Numbered from the stretch's first letter, positions 6,956-15,657 are shown. The stretch: 25,795 nucleotides of DNA from DASSKW01 sp035690065 (GCA_035690065.1 DASSKW010000088.1:1-25795); one strand, 5' to 3'. The notes: generated from the letters alone by a model not told the origin. Translations and numbers: made by a program.

Positions 6956-8191
6956 ATGGCACACTTGCTTCCGACTGAAACCGTATCCGATTCAATGTCA
7001 CTCGACCATGCCGCGATAAGAACGCGATTCCCCGGTCTCGACAGCGATTGGATCTTCTTCGACAACGCCGGCGGCGCCCAGGTCCTGGACAGCGTCATCG
7101 AGCGTGTCGCGGAATATATGCGTACCAGTGCCGTGCAACTGGGTGCCAGTTACGCACCGTCGCAGCTCGGTGCGAGACGTATAAAAGACGCCATGCAAGC
7201 CATGGCGGGCTTCGTGAATGCAGCGGATGCCAGCGAGATCGCGATCGGTCCTTCCACCACCGTGATGCTGCGGCGGCTCGCCGAGGGCCTGCGCCCGACG
7301 CTCAAGCCCGGCGACGAGATCATCGTCACCGACGTCGACCACGAATCCAATATCACGCCATGGCTGCGCCTGCGCGAGTTCGGGATCACGATCAGAACCT
7401 GGAAGCTCAACACCGATTCCTGGCGGCTCGAAGCCGACGATCTGAAACCTCTGCTGAACGAGCACACCCGCCTGGTGTGTTTCACCCAGACTTCCAACAT
7501 CGTGGGCAGTATCGAACAGGTACAGGAAATCACCCGCCTGGTACATGCATACGGTGCCCGGGTCTGTGTCGATGGCGTCGCCTACGCGCCACATCGCACT
7601 GTGGACGTGCGCACCTGGGACGTGGATTTCTATGTCTTCAGCGCCTACAAGGTTTATGGTCCACATCTCGGCGTGCTGTACGGCAAGCGCGAGGCACTGC
7701 TGGAACTCGCCAACCTGAATCATGAATTCATCAGCGCGGACGTGCTGCCAGGCAAACTGCAACCTGGCTCCGTACCGTATGAACTCGCTTACGGGCTGAC
7801 CGCAATCCCGGAATATTTCGATTCACTGCACGCCGCACATGGCGGCGATGTCTGGCCGGCGATTGCCGCACACGAGACGGCACTTGGCGGGAGATTGCTG
7901 GATTTCCTGTGCAGCAGGAAAGGTCTCTGTATCATCGGTCCGGCCCACGCCGACATCGCCCATCGCGTTCCGACGATCTCATTCGTGGTCGAAGGCCGCG
8001 ATTCCGCTGAGATCCCAGCAGCCATGGATCGGCATCAGATCGGTATCCGGTATGGACACTTCTATGCGAAGCGCTTCATCGAAGCATTGGGCTTGATGAA
8101 GCAGAACGGGGTAGTCCGGGTCTCGATGGTGCACTACAACACTGCAGAAGAAGTGGATCGCCTGATCCGGCATCTGGAACAGATAATCTGA
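6956..8191 (+). CDS. Class V aminotransferase, cysteine-desulfurase-like (VC1184 type)
   Basis: The 411-residue PLP enzyme matches the cysteine-desulfurase-like group typified by VC1184. Motifs: FFDNAGGAQV (34-43), VDHESNITPW (127-136, His129 stacking on PLP), VCVDGVAYAPH (203-213, Asp206 binding the pyridine nitrogen) and FSAYKVYGPH (228-237) with the Schiff-base Lys232. The loop where SufS-type desulfurases carry the active-site cysteine reads IGIRYGHFYAKR (362-373) and has none, so persulfide chemistry is unlikely. It may be a lyase, epimerase or aminotransferase of unknown substrate. The start at ATG 6956 has an ACGGGA site six bases upstream; upstream starts fall inside the yihY-like gene. 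It lies 22 bases after that gene and closes the plus-strand run, converging on waaF. Confidence 0.88.
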   Translation: MAHLLPTETVSDSMSLDHAAIRTRFPGLDSDWIFFDNAGGAQVLDSVIERVAEYMRTSAVQLGASYAPSQLGARRIKDAMQAMAGFVNAADASEIAIGPSTTVMLRRLAEGLRPTLKPGDEIIVTDVDHESNITPWLRLREFGITIRTWKLNTDSWRLEADDLKPLLNEHTRLVCFTQTSNIVGSIEQVQEITRLVHAYGARVCVDGVAYAPHRTVDVRTWDVDFYVFSAYKVYGPHLGVLYGKREALLELANLNHEFISADVLPGKLQPGSVPYELAYGLTAIPEYFDSLHAAHGGDVWPAIAAHETALGGRLLDFLCSRKGLCIIGPAHADIAHRVPTISFVVEGRDSAEIPAAMDRHQIGIRYGHFYAKRFIEALGLMKQNGVVRVSMVHYNTAEEVDRLIRHLEQII

Positions 8192-8208
8192 AAATCCACG
8201 TCTGTGAC

Positions 8209-9222
8209 TCAGTCGTTTGTGACTCGCCGGTAGATATCCTCGACCGTGATCTGCTTCAGGCAATTCGTGTGTCCGAGCGGACATTCACGCTGGAAGCATG
8301 GACTGCATTCAAGCCTGAGATAAACGATATCGGCCTTGTCGGTCAGCGGCGGCGTGTAATCCGGCGAAGATGAACCATAGATCGCGATCACGCGCACGCC
8401 CATCGCCGCCGTGACGTGCATCAAGCCTGAGTCATTGGTCACCGCGACCTGCGCAAGCGAGAGCAGATCGGACGCATCCACCAACCGGGTACGCCCGCAC
8501 AGGTTCACCGCTTCGGCACCCAATCCATTCACGATTATCTCGCCGAGCGGTTTCTCCTTCTCGGAACCGAACACCCATATCGCATATCCATCCTTCACCA
8601 GTCGCCGTGCCAGCCAGGCGTAATACTCCACCGGCCAGCGCTTCGCAGGGCCGTATTCGGCGCCGGGCAGCAATGCGACGATCGGCCGATCAGTGTAGAG
8701 GTTCAGTACCCGCAGCAACCAATCGCGCTGTACGCCCTCCATGCGCAGTGTCGGTTGTGGGATCACCGGCGGTAGAGTTGCATCGGGTGCCAGTCCCAGC
8801 GCCACTTGCCGTTGCACAGTCTGGGTTAATACGCTCTTGTCGAGCGGCCGTATGTCATTCAGCAACCCGTAACGGAATTCACCGCGATAGCCGGTACGTT
8901 GCGGGATACGGGCGAAGAACGGCACCAGCGCGGATTTCCAGGAACGCGGCAGCACGATAGCCTGGTCGTACCGATTCGTACGCAGTTCAATGCCCAGTCG
9001 GCGGCGCGCGGAAAAACCAAACTCACCATGCCCGAGCGGCATCTCGATGGCGGCCCGCACTTCCGGCATGCGCGCCAAGAGCGCCTGCGACCAGGCCGGC
9101 GCCAGCACGTCAATCTCACAATCGGGATATCGCTGTTTCAGGGTGATGAACAGGCTCTGCGCCATCACCATGTCGCCGATCCAGGCCGGGCCGACGATAA
9201 GAATTTTTTGGGAGGTTGCCAT
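8209..9222 (-). CDS. waaF: ADP-heptose:LPS heptosyltransferase II
   Basis: This 337-residue GT-B enzyme of family GT9 adds the second L-glycero-D-manno-heptose to the LPS inner core on the cytoplasmic side. The N-terminus ILIVGPAWIGDMVMAQSLF includes the catalytic-base Asp17. NDSGLMHVTAAMGV, then YGSSSPDYTPP, forms the ADP-heptose site. The cysteine-rich C-terminus (CSPCFQRECPLGHTNC) is typical of WaaF rather than WaaC. It lies 39 bases downstream of hldD, which makes its sugar donor, so the two are probably co-transcribed. The Shine-Dalgarno is weak. Confidence 0.95.
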   Translation of the reverse strand: MATSQKILIVGPAWIGDMVMAQSLFITLKQRYPDCEIDVLAPAWSQALLARMPEVRAAIEMPLGHGEFGFSARRRLGIELRTNRYDQAIVLPRSWKSALVPFFARIPQRTGYRGEFRYGLLNDIRPLDKSVLTQTVQRQVALGLAPDATLPPVIPQPTLRMEGVQRDWLLRVLNLYTDRPIVALLPGAEYGPAKRWPVEYYAWLARRLVKDGYAIWVFGSEKEKPLGEIIVNGLGAEAVNLCGRTRLVDASDLLSLAQVAVTNDSGLMHVTAAMGVRVIAIYGSSSPDYTPPLTDKADIVYLRLECSPCFQRECPLGHTNCLKQITVEDIYRRVTND

Positions 9223-9261
9223 GCTTGGGTTATCAGGTAAACAGCACTGAAACGCAAAAAT

Positions 9262-10209
9262 TCATATTGTGTTGAGTAACTGCATGTATTTTTCGACGCC
9301 CTGTTCCACCGTCATGAAATCATGTTCGCAACCTGCGGCGCGCAACGCGTTCATGTCAGCCTGGGTAAAGCTCTGATATCGGCCTTTCAGATTTTCCGGG
9401 AACGGGATGTATTCGATCCTGCCCTTGCCGTGATATTTGATGACGGCGTTGGCCACGTCATTGAAAGTCTGACTGCGGCCGGTACCGAGATTGAAGATAC
9501 CGGAGACCTTGGAATGTTCCCAGGCCCACAGGTTGATCGCACATACGTCGTCCACGTGGATGAAATCGCGACGCTGCTCACCATCCGCATAACCGCCACT
9601 GCCGCTGAACAGTTTGCAGCGGCCATCGGCCAGGAGTTCGTTGTTGAAATGGAACGCGGTACTTGCCATCTTGCCCTTGTGCTGTTCGCGCGGACCGTAC
9701 ACGTTGAAATAACGGAAGCCGACGATCTGGCTCTTGAGGCCGGTTTTCATGCGCCGGCGGACGTGCTGGTCGAACAGGAACTTGGAATAACCATACATGT
9801 TGAGCGGCGCTTCGTATTGGCGCTCTTCCTTGAACACGCTGCCGCCGCCGTACACTGCCGCCGAGGAGGCATAGATGAACGGGGTATTGCGCGACTGGCA
9901 GTATTCCAGCAACACCTTCGAGTACTCGTAATTGTTGGCCATCATGTACTGGCCGTCCCACTCGGTGGTATCGGAACAGGCGCCCTGATGGAAGATCGCC
10001 TCGATCGGGCCGAGCACCGCACCACTTATCACCTGCTGCAGAAACTGATCCTTGTCGCGGTAATCCGCGATCTCGCAATCCACCAGATTGCGGAACTTGG
10101 TGCCGTCCTTGAGATCGTCCACCACGATGATGTCGAAATGGCCACGCTGGTTCAGTGCGTGCACCAGATTGCTGCCGATGAAGCCGGCGCCGCCGGTTAC
10201 GATGATCAT
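9262..10209 (-). CDS. hldD: ADP-L-glycero-D-manno-heptose 6-epimerase
   Basis: The 315-residue protein is an extended short-chain dehydrogenase converting ADP-D-glycero- to ADP-L-glycero-D-manno-heptose, the last step of heptose donor synthesis. It has the Rossmann GGAGFIG (6-12), IVVDDLKDG (28-36), the family segment FHQGACSDTTEWDGQYMMANNYEYS (from residue 73), SSAAVYG (115-121), and the catalytic YGYSK with Tyr139 and Lys143. HKGKMAS and the heptose-binding FSGSGGYADGEQRRDFIHVDD region are also conserved. Its ATG overlaps the stop of the upstream glycosyltransferase by four bases, and waaF follows. Confidence 0.96.
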   Translation of the reverse strand: MIIVTGGAGFIGSNLVHALNQRGHFDIIVVDDLKDGTKFRNLVDCEIADYRDKDQFLQQVISGAVLGPIEAIFHQGACSDTTEWDGQYMMANNYEYSKVLLEYCQSRNTPFIYASSAAVYGGGSVFKEERQYEAPLNMYGYSKFLFDQHVRRRMKTGLKSQIVGFRYFNVYGPREQHKGKMASTAFHFNNELLADGRCKLFSGSGGYADGEQRRDFIHVDDVCAINLWAWEHSKVSGIFNLGTGRSQTFNDVANAVIKYHGKGRIEYIPFPENLKGRYQSFTQADMNALRAAGCEHDFMTVEQGVEKYMQLLNTI

Positions 10210-10964
10210 GATTGCTTTCTCTGGGAGTAAATAACTATATATTTGTAAAACACGCCATTGGCTTCGGAAACCGAGATCAACAAGCCACGCCAGCCGTCCA
10301 GGACACCGAGCCGCAGGACATAACTGCGGATGAAGGCCCAGAATGTCTTCAGCATGATGACCGCCGGATGATAGGTGCGCGTGGATTCACCCGCCTTGAG
10401 CATGGTGTAGCGGTGCATCTTGATCAGGAAATCACCGGCATCGCGCATCGCGGTATGCCGCAGCGTGCCGGTCAGTTGTATCGCTCGTTCACCCGCTTGC
10501 AGTGCGACTTTCTCATGCACGGCGACAGCAGTGAACGCGTGCGTAGTCCGGTTATAAAGTCGCGTCAAACATTGACTGCCCCAGCCCGAGTAACGCACGC
10601 GCGCACCGAGCAGATAATTCTGGCGTTCGACCGAGTACGCCGTCTCCGGGTCGCCAAGCGCGAGGCCGGCAAGACTCGCTGCCAGCGATTCGCTCACCAC
10701 TTCGTCGGCATCGAGCGAAAACACCCAGTCGTGGCGAGCCAACGCCGCGGCCATATTGCGAGTAGCACCGAAGCCCTTGAATTCGCCCTTGTGGATCTGC
10801 ACGTTCGGATAAGCTGCAGCGATGGCGAGTGTGTCGTCGCTGGAACCGTTATCGAACACCACCACTTCATCGAACTCACGCACGCTGTCCAGAGTCGCCG
10901 CCAGCGAGGCCGCCGCATCGCGCACGATCAAGACCACGGAGATACGGGACAATGCGGAAGTCAT
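10206..10964 (-). CDS. Family 2 glycosyltransferase, LPS-core type (WaaE/KdtX-like)
   Basis: The 252-residue protein (from ATG 10964) has the GT-A fold of family GT2: ISVVLIVRDAAASLAATLDSV (8-28), FDNGSSDDT (37-45), and the metal-binding SLDADE (Asp85 and Asp87). Next come LLGARVRYSGWGSQCLTRLYNR and a VHEKV segment typical of WaaE-like core glucosyltransferases. It lacks a transport domain; the C-terminal hydrophobic and basic region may bind the membrane. An upstream in-frame start (11003) would add 13 residues that do not look conserved, so I chose MTSALSRIS. It shares an ATGA overlap with hldD, tying it to inner-core assembly; the exact sugar and acceptor cannot be read from sequence. Confidence 0.9.
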   Translation of the reverse strand: MTSALSRISVVLIVRDAAASLAATLDSVREFDEVVVFDNGSSDDTLAIAAAYPNVQIHKGEFKGFGATRNMAAALARHDWVFSLDADEVVSESLAASLAGLALGDPETAYSVERQNYLLGARVRYSGWGSQCLTRLYNRTTHAFTAVAVHEKVALQAGERAIQLTGTLRHTAMRDAGDFLIKMHRYTMLKAGESTRTYHPAVIMLKTFWAFIRSYVLRLGVLDGWRGLLISVSEANGVFYKYIVIYSQRKQS

Positions 10965-11032
10965 TCCATGCACCGCATCGGCAACAATGCAGGGGCAGTA
11001 CAAAAATCAGGAATTTTGGTTTCCGGGTAGGC

Positions 11033-11093
11033 AGAAATGACCGGGCACTCGGAGCGTACACGGCTAGTACATGAGGATTGCGAGGTCATTTCT
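11033..11093. repeat. 10-bp perfect inverted repeat upstream of the glycosyltransferase
   Basis: AGAAATGACC (11033-11042) and GGTCATTTCT (11084-11093) are exact reverse complements separated by 41 bases that contain a further GTAC/GTAC pair. They lie in the 158-base gap between the zinc-finger gene and the glycosyltransferase. A minus-strand transcript could fold here as a leader hairpin; there is no T-run to support a simple terminator. Confidence 0.65.
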
Positions 11094-11122
11094 AACACCG
11101 CCAGAAAGCAAAAGAACGATTT

Positions 11123-11305
11123 TCAGTCAACGAGTGTGTACTCGGCCCCACAATACGGGCACCTGGCTTCGCCGGTCGCCTCGACAGGGATGAACACGCG
11201 CGGATGCGAATCCCACACGCTCATGCCGCTCATCGGGCAATGCAGCGGCAGGTCCTTGCGGCTCACCTCGTAGTGACGGCGGGCGTTGGGGGTCTGTTGC
11301 CCCAT
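11123..11305 (-). CDS. CHCC zinc-finger protein (NDUFS6-like)
   Basis: A 60-residue protein carries the zf-CHCC pattern: Cys23 in LPLHCPMSGM, His34 in WDSHPRVFIP, and the CPYC pair Cys49/Cys52 before GAEYTLVD. The fold is shared with the zinc-binding accessory subunit of mitochondrial complex I. In Pseudomonadota these stand-alone proteins are common near LPS-core and ilvE genes, with unknown function. I chose ATG 11305 because the MGQQ start gives the usual 60-70 residue length; starts at 11344 or 11341 would add 12-13 residues. It is the gene immediately downstream of glnE on the same strand. Confidence 0.85.
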   Translation of the reverse strand: MGQQTPNARRHYEVSRKDLPLHCPMSGMSVWDSHPRVFIPVEATGEARCPYCGAEYTLVD

Positions 11306-11361
11306 ATTGTCGGCAGCGGCTCCGGTCACGGGAAACCTCATCATCCGGGAAGGAGTCGCGA

Positions 11362-14241
11362 TTATACCAAGCCCGTCCCGCCCGCCGGGTCCTCTACCGG
11401 ACCTATAAATTGGTCCCACAGGGCACGCACGCGCGTACGCCCAGGCTCTGCCTCGGCCAACGACACCTGCGGAGGTCGTCCTTCCAGGGTGCAGCGATGC
11501 ACGACGCGGCGGAAAGCCCGATACGTATCGGCGAGAAACGCTCCCTGCTCCCGGCTCAGCAGACCCGAGTCCATCAGACCGTCCAGATTGCGGATGTTGT
11601 CGGTCCAGTCCAGCAATGCCGGGTACGCGGCCGCATTGCGCAACACCAGATACTGCACCAGGAATTCGATATCGGTGAGCCCGCCGCTATCCAGCTTGAT
11701 ATCGAAAGCGTCTTCGGGATGCGAATGTTCCTTGAGCATGCGTGCGCGCATCTCCGCCACTTCGCGCCGCAAGGCCTCGCCATCGCGTGGGCGGGCGAGT
11801 ATCTCCCGCCGCAACTGATCGAACGCATCGCCTACGTCAACATCACCGGCTACCGGTCTGGCACGCAACAGGGCCTGGTGTTCCCAGGTCCAGGCGTGTT
11901 CCTGCTGATAACGGGTAAAGGCTTCGAGAGAACTGACCATGAGCCCGGCTGATCCACTCGGGCGCAGACGTGTATCCACCTGATACAGGACGCCCGACGT
12001 GGTGGGGATGGACAGGATATTGATGATGCGCTGCGCCAGGCGCGTGAAGAACTCGGCATTGTCGAGCGGGTGCGGACCCTGTGTCTGCTGTTCGCTGCCG
12101 ACGCTGTCATGCAGGAACACCAGATCCAGGTCCGAACCGTAACCGAGTTCGATGCCGCCGAGCTTGCCGTAGGCGATGATGCCGAAATGCGCGGCGCGCT
12201 CGCCGTGTTCATCCTGGCAACAGGGTGTACCGTGCCGCGCCACCAGATGTCGCCAGGCGATTGCATATGCTTCGCGGATCACCTGCTCAGCGATCCAGGT
12301 CAGGAAATCACTGATCTTCATCAACGGTACATCGCCCGCGATATCCGCCGCCGCAACACGTACGACTGCGGTCTGCTGGAACTGGCGCAAGGCATCCATC
12401 TGCGCTTCCAGATCATCGGCCGCGACTCCGCTCAGGGCGTTTTCGAGTTCCGCATGCAGGGAATCCTGGGAAGGGAATTCGGTGAACACGCGCGGATCGA
12501 TCAGTTCATCCAGCAACAACGGCGCACGCGCCACCATGTCGGTCAGCCAGGCACTGTGCGCTGCGAGGCGCGCCAGATGTTCGAGCACTGTGGGCCGTTC
12601 CACCAGCAAGGCCAGATACGCGGAGCGCTTCGCGATCGCTTCCACTACGCGGATCAACCGTTGGCAGGTCTGATCCGGATCGCCGGTAGTGCTGGCGGTC
12701 TCCAGCACCCGCGGCATCAATTCGTCAAGCCGGTGCCGTGCGCGTTCGTTCAAGGCCCGCATCAAGGGACTGTCGCGCAGCTGTCCGAGCAACTGCACTA
12801 TCTCGGCAGGCGACTGATAGTGGTGCCGCGTCAGCAAGGCGATCGCATCCATTTCCGTGAGTGCGCCGCGCCACAGCGGCGTGAATACGGATTCCTGCTG
12901 TACCTGTTCACCGACCACGCGCGGCGCCACGAACACGGCATCGAACAGTTGCTGTACCCGGCGGCGCTGCTGTTCCAGTGCCTTGCTGAAACTCTGCCAG
13001 GAGTCGAATCCCATGCTCCAGGCAAGACGGATGCGGTCCAGCTCGGTACGCGGCAGATCATGAGTCTGTTGATCGCGAGCCATTTGCAGACGGTTCTCGA
13101 CCTGGCGCAGGAACACGTAGGCAAGATTCAGATCATTTGCTTCCTGCGGCTTGATATAACCCGCCTCACCCAGATACTGCAGCACGGCCAGGATGCCGCG
13201 TTCACGCAACGGTGCCTCGCGACCGCCACGGATCAACTGGAAAACCTGACCGATGAATTCGATCTCGCGGATTCCGCCGCGGCCAAGTTTGATATTGTCA
13301 TCCAAGCCACGCCGGATCACTTCCTGTTCGATCATCTGCTTCATCTCGCGCAGCGATTCGAATGCATTGAAATCCAGATAGCGCCGGTACACAAACGGAC
13401 GCAACATCTCGAGCAATGCCTCTCCCTGCTGTCTGTCTCCGGCTACCGGTCGCGCCTTGATCAGTGCGTAGCGTTCCCATGCACGCCCGTGATTCTGATA
13501 ATAGGTCTCCAGTGCATCGAAGCTCAGCGCCAGGGGACCGGCCTCGCCGAACGGCCGCAGCCGCATGTCCACCCGGAACACGAATCCGTCTTCGGTGACC
13601 TGATCCAGTACCCGGATCAAGCGTTGCCCCAGACGCGTGAAATATTCCTCGTTGTCGAGCGGCCGCTCACCGTCACTCCGGCCGTTTTCCGGATATGTGA
13701 AGATCAGGTCGATGTCGGATGAGAAATTCAGTTCGTGGGCGCCGAGCTTGCCCATGCCCAGCACCACTAGCGACTGCGCCTCACCCCGTGCGTCGCGCGC
13801 GATACCGTGTCGTTCGGCATGCCAGCGCGACAAGACCGCGAGCGAGGCGTCGATGCAGGCATCGGCCAGCCCGGAAAGATCGTGCAGAGTCTGTTCGAGT
13901 GAGGCCCAGCCCGCCAGATCGCGCCAGGCGATGCGCAGCATCTCGCGGCGTCGCAGTGTGCGCAATGCCTGCATCAACGCCGCTTCATCGCTGCTATCGG
14001 ATAATACTTGCCGCACCCGCTCACCCGGCCCCGCTGGATCCTGCAGACTTTGCAGATAGTCGGGGTCGCTGAATATGGCCGGATCGTGCAGGCAACTCTG
14101 GATGACGAATTCGCTGCAAGCCCAGACACCAGGCAATGCATCGCGTATCGGGTCCGGCAGCTCATCCAGACCTGGGAATCGCTCGCGGGCCTGCTCGACA
14201 GCAGTCCGCAAGACTTCCGGGATGGGGTCGGACAGATTCAT
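11362..14241 (-). CDS. glnE: Bifunctional glutamine synthetase adenylyltransferase/adenylyl-removase
   Basis: The 959-residue protein controls glutamine synthetase by adding or removing AMP in response to PII and glutamine. It contains two nucleotidyltransferase domains. The N-terminal adenylyl-removing one has GMGKLGAHELNFSSDIDLIF (starts at residue 162; metal ligands Asp176 and Asp178). The C-terminal adenylylating one has YGKLGGIELGYGSDLDLVFL (starts at residue 691; Asp704 and Asp706). Each is followed by the VDMRLRP or VDTRLRPSG motif and a helical region. Length is close to the E. coli enzyme (946). It is divergent from rlmL with a 54-base gap. In many gammaproteobacteria ilvE follows glnE; here a zinc-finger gene does. 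Confidence 0.97.
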   Translation of the reverse strand: MNLSDPIPEVLRTAVEQARERFPGLDELPDPIRDALPGVWACSEFVIQSCLHDPAIFSDPDYLQSLQDPAGPGERVRQVLSDSSDEAALMQALRTLRRREMLRIAWRDLAGWASLEQTLHDLSGLADACIDASLAVLSRWHAERHGIARDARGEAQSLVVLGMGKLGAHELNFSSDIDLIFTYPENGRSDGERPLDNEEYFTRLGQRLIRVLDQVTEDGFVFRVDMRLRPFGEAGPLALSFDALETYYQNHGRAWERYALIKARPVAGDRQQGEALLEMLRPFVYRRYLDFNAFESLREMKQMIEQEVIRRGLDDNIKLGRGGIREIEFIGQVFQLIRGGREAPLRERGILAVLQYLGEAGYIKPQEANDLNLAYVFLRQVENRLQMARDQQTHDLPRTELDRIRLAWSMGFDSWQSFSKALEQQRRRVQQLFDAVFVAPRVVGEQVQQESVFTPLWRGALTEMDAIALLTRHHYQSPAEIVQLLGQLRDSPLMRALNERARHRLDELMPRVLETASTTGDPDQTCQRLIRVVEAIAKRSAYLALLVERPTVLEHLARLAAHSAWLTDMVARAPLLLDELIDPRVFTEFPSQDSLHAELENALSGVAADDLEAQMDALRQFQQTAVVRVAAADIAGDVPLMKISDFLTWIAEQVIREAYAIAWRHLVARHGTPCCQDEHGERAAHFGIIAYGKLGGIELGYGSDLDLVFLHDSVGSEQQTQGPHPLDNAEFFTRLAQRIINILSIPTTSGVLYQVDTRLRPSGSAGLMVSSLEAFTRYQQEHAWTWEHQALLRARPVAGDVDVGDAFDQLRREILARPRDGEALRREVAEMRARMLKEHSHPEDAFDIKLDSGGLTDIEFLVQYLVLRNAAAYPALLDWTDNIRNLDGLMDSGLLSREQGAFLADTYRAFRRVVHRCTLEGRPPQVSLAEAEPGRTRVRALWDQFIGPVEDPAGGTGLV

Positions 14242-14295
14242 GTCTCCAAGTACGATCTTCTAGGCGGCGACGGCGCATAACTGTAACCTATCCGG

Positions 14296-15513
14296 ATGCC
14301 GACTCGACGCAACTCGCCCCGCCCCGAAACCTATCGGTTCTTTGCCACTGCCGCGAAGGGACTGGAACCGATCGTGGCCGATGAACTGCGCGCGTTGGGC
14401 GCCGCCAATGTCAAAGAGGAGCGCGGCGGGGCCAGTTTCGAGGGCCCGCCGGCGGTCGCGTATCGCGCCTGCCTGTGGCTGCGCGCCGCCAACCGGGTGT
14501 TGTATCCGATCTCGAAATTCAAGGCTGCTGATGACGCCGCACTGTATGCCGGTATCAAGCAGATGCCGTGGGAGAAAGACGTGTCACCCGACGGCAGTCT
14601 GGCGGTGCAGTTCACTGGTACCACCGCCGGCATCACACACACGCAATACGGTGCGCAGCGTGTCAAGGATGCGGTGGTGGATCGCTTGCGCGAGCAGTTC
14701 GGCCGCCGCCCCAACGTGGACCGCGAACGCCCGGACCTGCTGATCAACTGTCACCTGCATCGCGACATCGCCACGGTCAGCATCGATCTGTCCGGCGACA
14801 GTCTGCACCTGCGCGGTTATCGCGTGGAAAGTGTCGCTGCACCGCTCAAAGAGACGCTGGCCGCAGCCTTGCTGCTCAAATGCGGCTGGCTGGACACGTC
14901 CAAACGGGGCGGCACGTTCGTCGATCCGTTGTGCGGCTCCGGCACCCTGGTCATGGAAGCGATACTGATAGCCGGGGACGTGGCGCCGGGCTTGTGGCGC
15001 GATCACTGGGGCTTCTCGCGCTGGTTGCGACACGATGCGGGAACCTGGGAAACCCTCCTGCACGAAGCGCGGCAACGGAAAAATATCGGCCTGACCAAAC
15101 TGCCGGTGATCCTCGGTTTCGATCAGGACGGCAGGGCCATCGAGACTGCACAAAAGAATGCACTGGCCATAGGTCTCGGCAACGCGGCACAGTTTCGCAA
15201 GCTCCCGCTCGCTGCCAACCGTCTGCCGCCGCGTCTGCGGCCCGGGCTCGTCGTCACCAACCCACCCTACGGCGAACGGCTCGGCGAGGTGGAGACACTG
15301 GGTCCCTTGTATGCCGCACTCGGCAACTGGCTCAAGAACCAGTGCCTCGGCTGGCGCGCGGGCATCATCACCAGCAACTCCGAACTCGGCAAACAGACCG
15401 GTATCCGCGCCCACAAACTGAATGCTTTCTATAACGGCGCGCTGGAATGCAAGCTGCTGCAGTTCGACGTGACCCCGGACTGGTTCATGAAGGAAAAAAT
15501 CACTACCGCCTGA
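14296..15513 (+). CDS. rlmL: 23S rRNA (guanine-N2)-methyltransferase, RlmL-type, stand-alone
   Basis: The 405-residue protein has an N-terminal ferredoxin-like segment (ETYRFFATAAKGLEPIVADEL), a THUMP RNA-binding domain (about 45-170) and a Rossmann methyltransferase domain. Motif I is FVDPLCGSGTLVMEA (208-222), the acidic motif GFDQDGRAIE is at 274-283, and the catalytic NPPY is at 322-325. It corresponds to the N-terminal (RlmL, m2G2445) half of the E. coli RlmKL fusion. The C-terminal RlmK half, which makes m7G2069, is missing: the gene ends after DVTPDWFMKEK. Other organisms also have such short forms. The next gene is unrelated, so any rlmK must lie elsewhere. Related YpsC-type enzymes are an alternative assignment. 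Confidence 0.88.
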   Translation: MPTRRNSPRPETYRFFATAAKGLEPIVADELRALGAANVKEERGGASFEGPPAVAYRACLWLRAANRVLYPISKFKAADDAALYAGIKQMPWEKDVSPDGSLAVQFTGTTAGITHTQYGAQRVKDAVVDRLREQFGRRPNVDRERPDLLINCHLHRDIATVSIDLSGDSLHLRGYRVESVAAPLKETLAAALLLKCGWLDTSKRGGTFVDPLCGSGTLVMEAILIAGDVAPGLWRDHWGFSRWLRHDAGTWETLLHEARQRKNIGLTKLPVILGFDQDGRAIETAQKNALAIGLGNAAQFRKLPLAANRLPPRLRPGLVVTNPPYGERLGEVETLGPLYAALGNWLKNQCLGWRAGIITSNSELGKQTGIRAHKLNAFYNGALECKLLQFDVTPDWFMKEKITTA

Positions 15514-15583
15514 TCGGATGAACGACACGGGGTACCGGCACATCCTCTCCAACACCCCCAGCATTTTATCGACACCGCCTCTC

Positions 15584-15611
15584 TTGACACCGCTCCATCC
15601 TGGTTTATAAT
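15584..15611 (+). promoter_or_regulatory. Near-consensus sigma-70 promoter for the barrel/peroxidase operon
   Basis: TTGACA (15584-15589) and TATAAT (15606-15611) are both perfect hexamers separated by 16 bases. The predicted transcription start falls near 15618, inside the Fur-like box. The first gene starts 46 bases after the -10. Confidence 0.85.
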
Positions 15612-15615
15612 CATT

Positions 15616-15634
15616 AACAAGAATCATTCTCATT
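15616..15634. promoter_or_regulatory. Fur-box-like operator overlapping the transcription start
   Basis: The minus strand reads AATGAGAATGATTCTTGTT, an imperfect palindrome matching the 7-1-7 Fur consensus TGATAATnATTATCA at 10 of 14 positions and resembling the natural AATGAGAAT-type half sites. It covers the predicted start of the promoter at 15584-15611, where bound Fe-Fur would block transcription. A further AATCATTA half-site-like motif lies at 15609-15616. Confidence 0.75.
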
Positions 15635-15657
15635 TAGATTAGTAAAGGATATTGCCC

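Noticed and set aside
12070..13722. 550-codon plus-strand frame
   Set aside because: It is opposite glnE, which has both nucleotidyltransferase domains intact. The plus-strand product is low-complexity with no motif.
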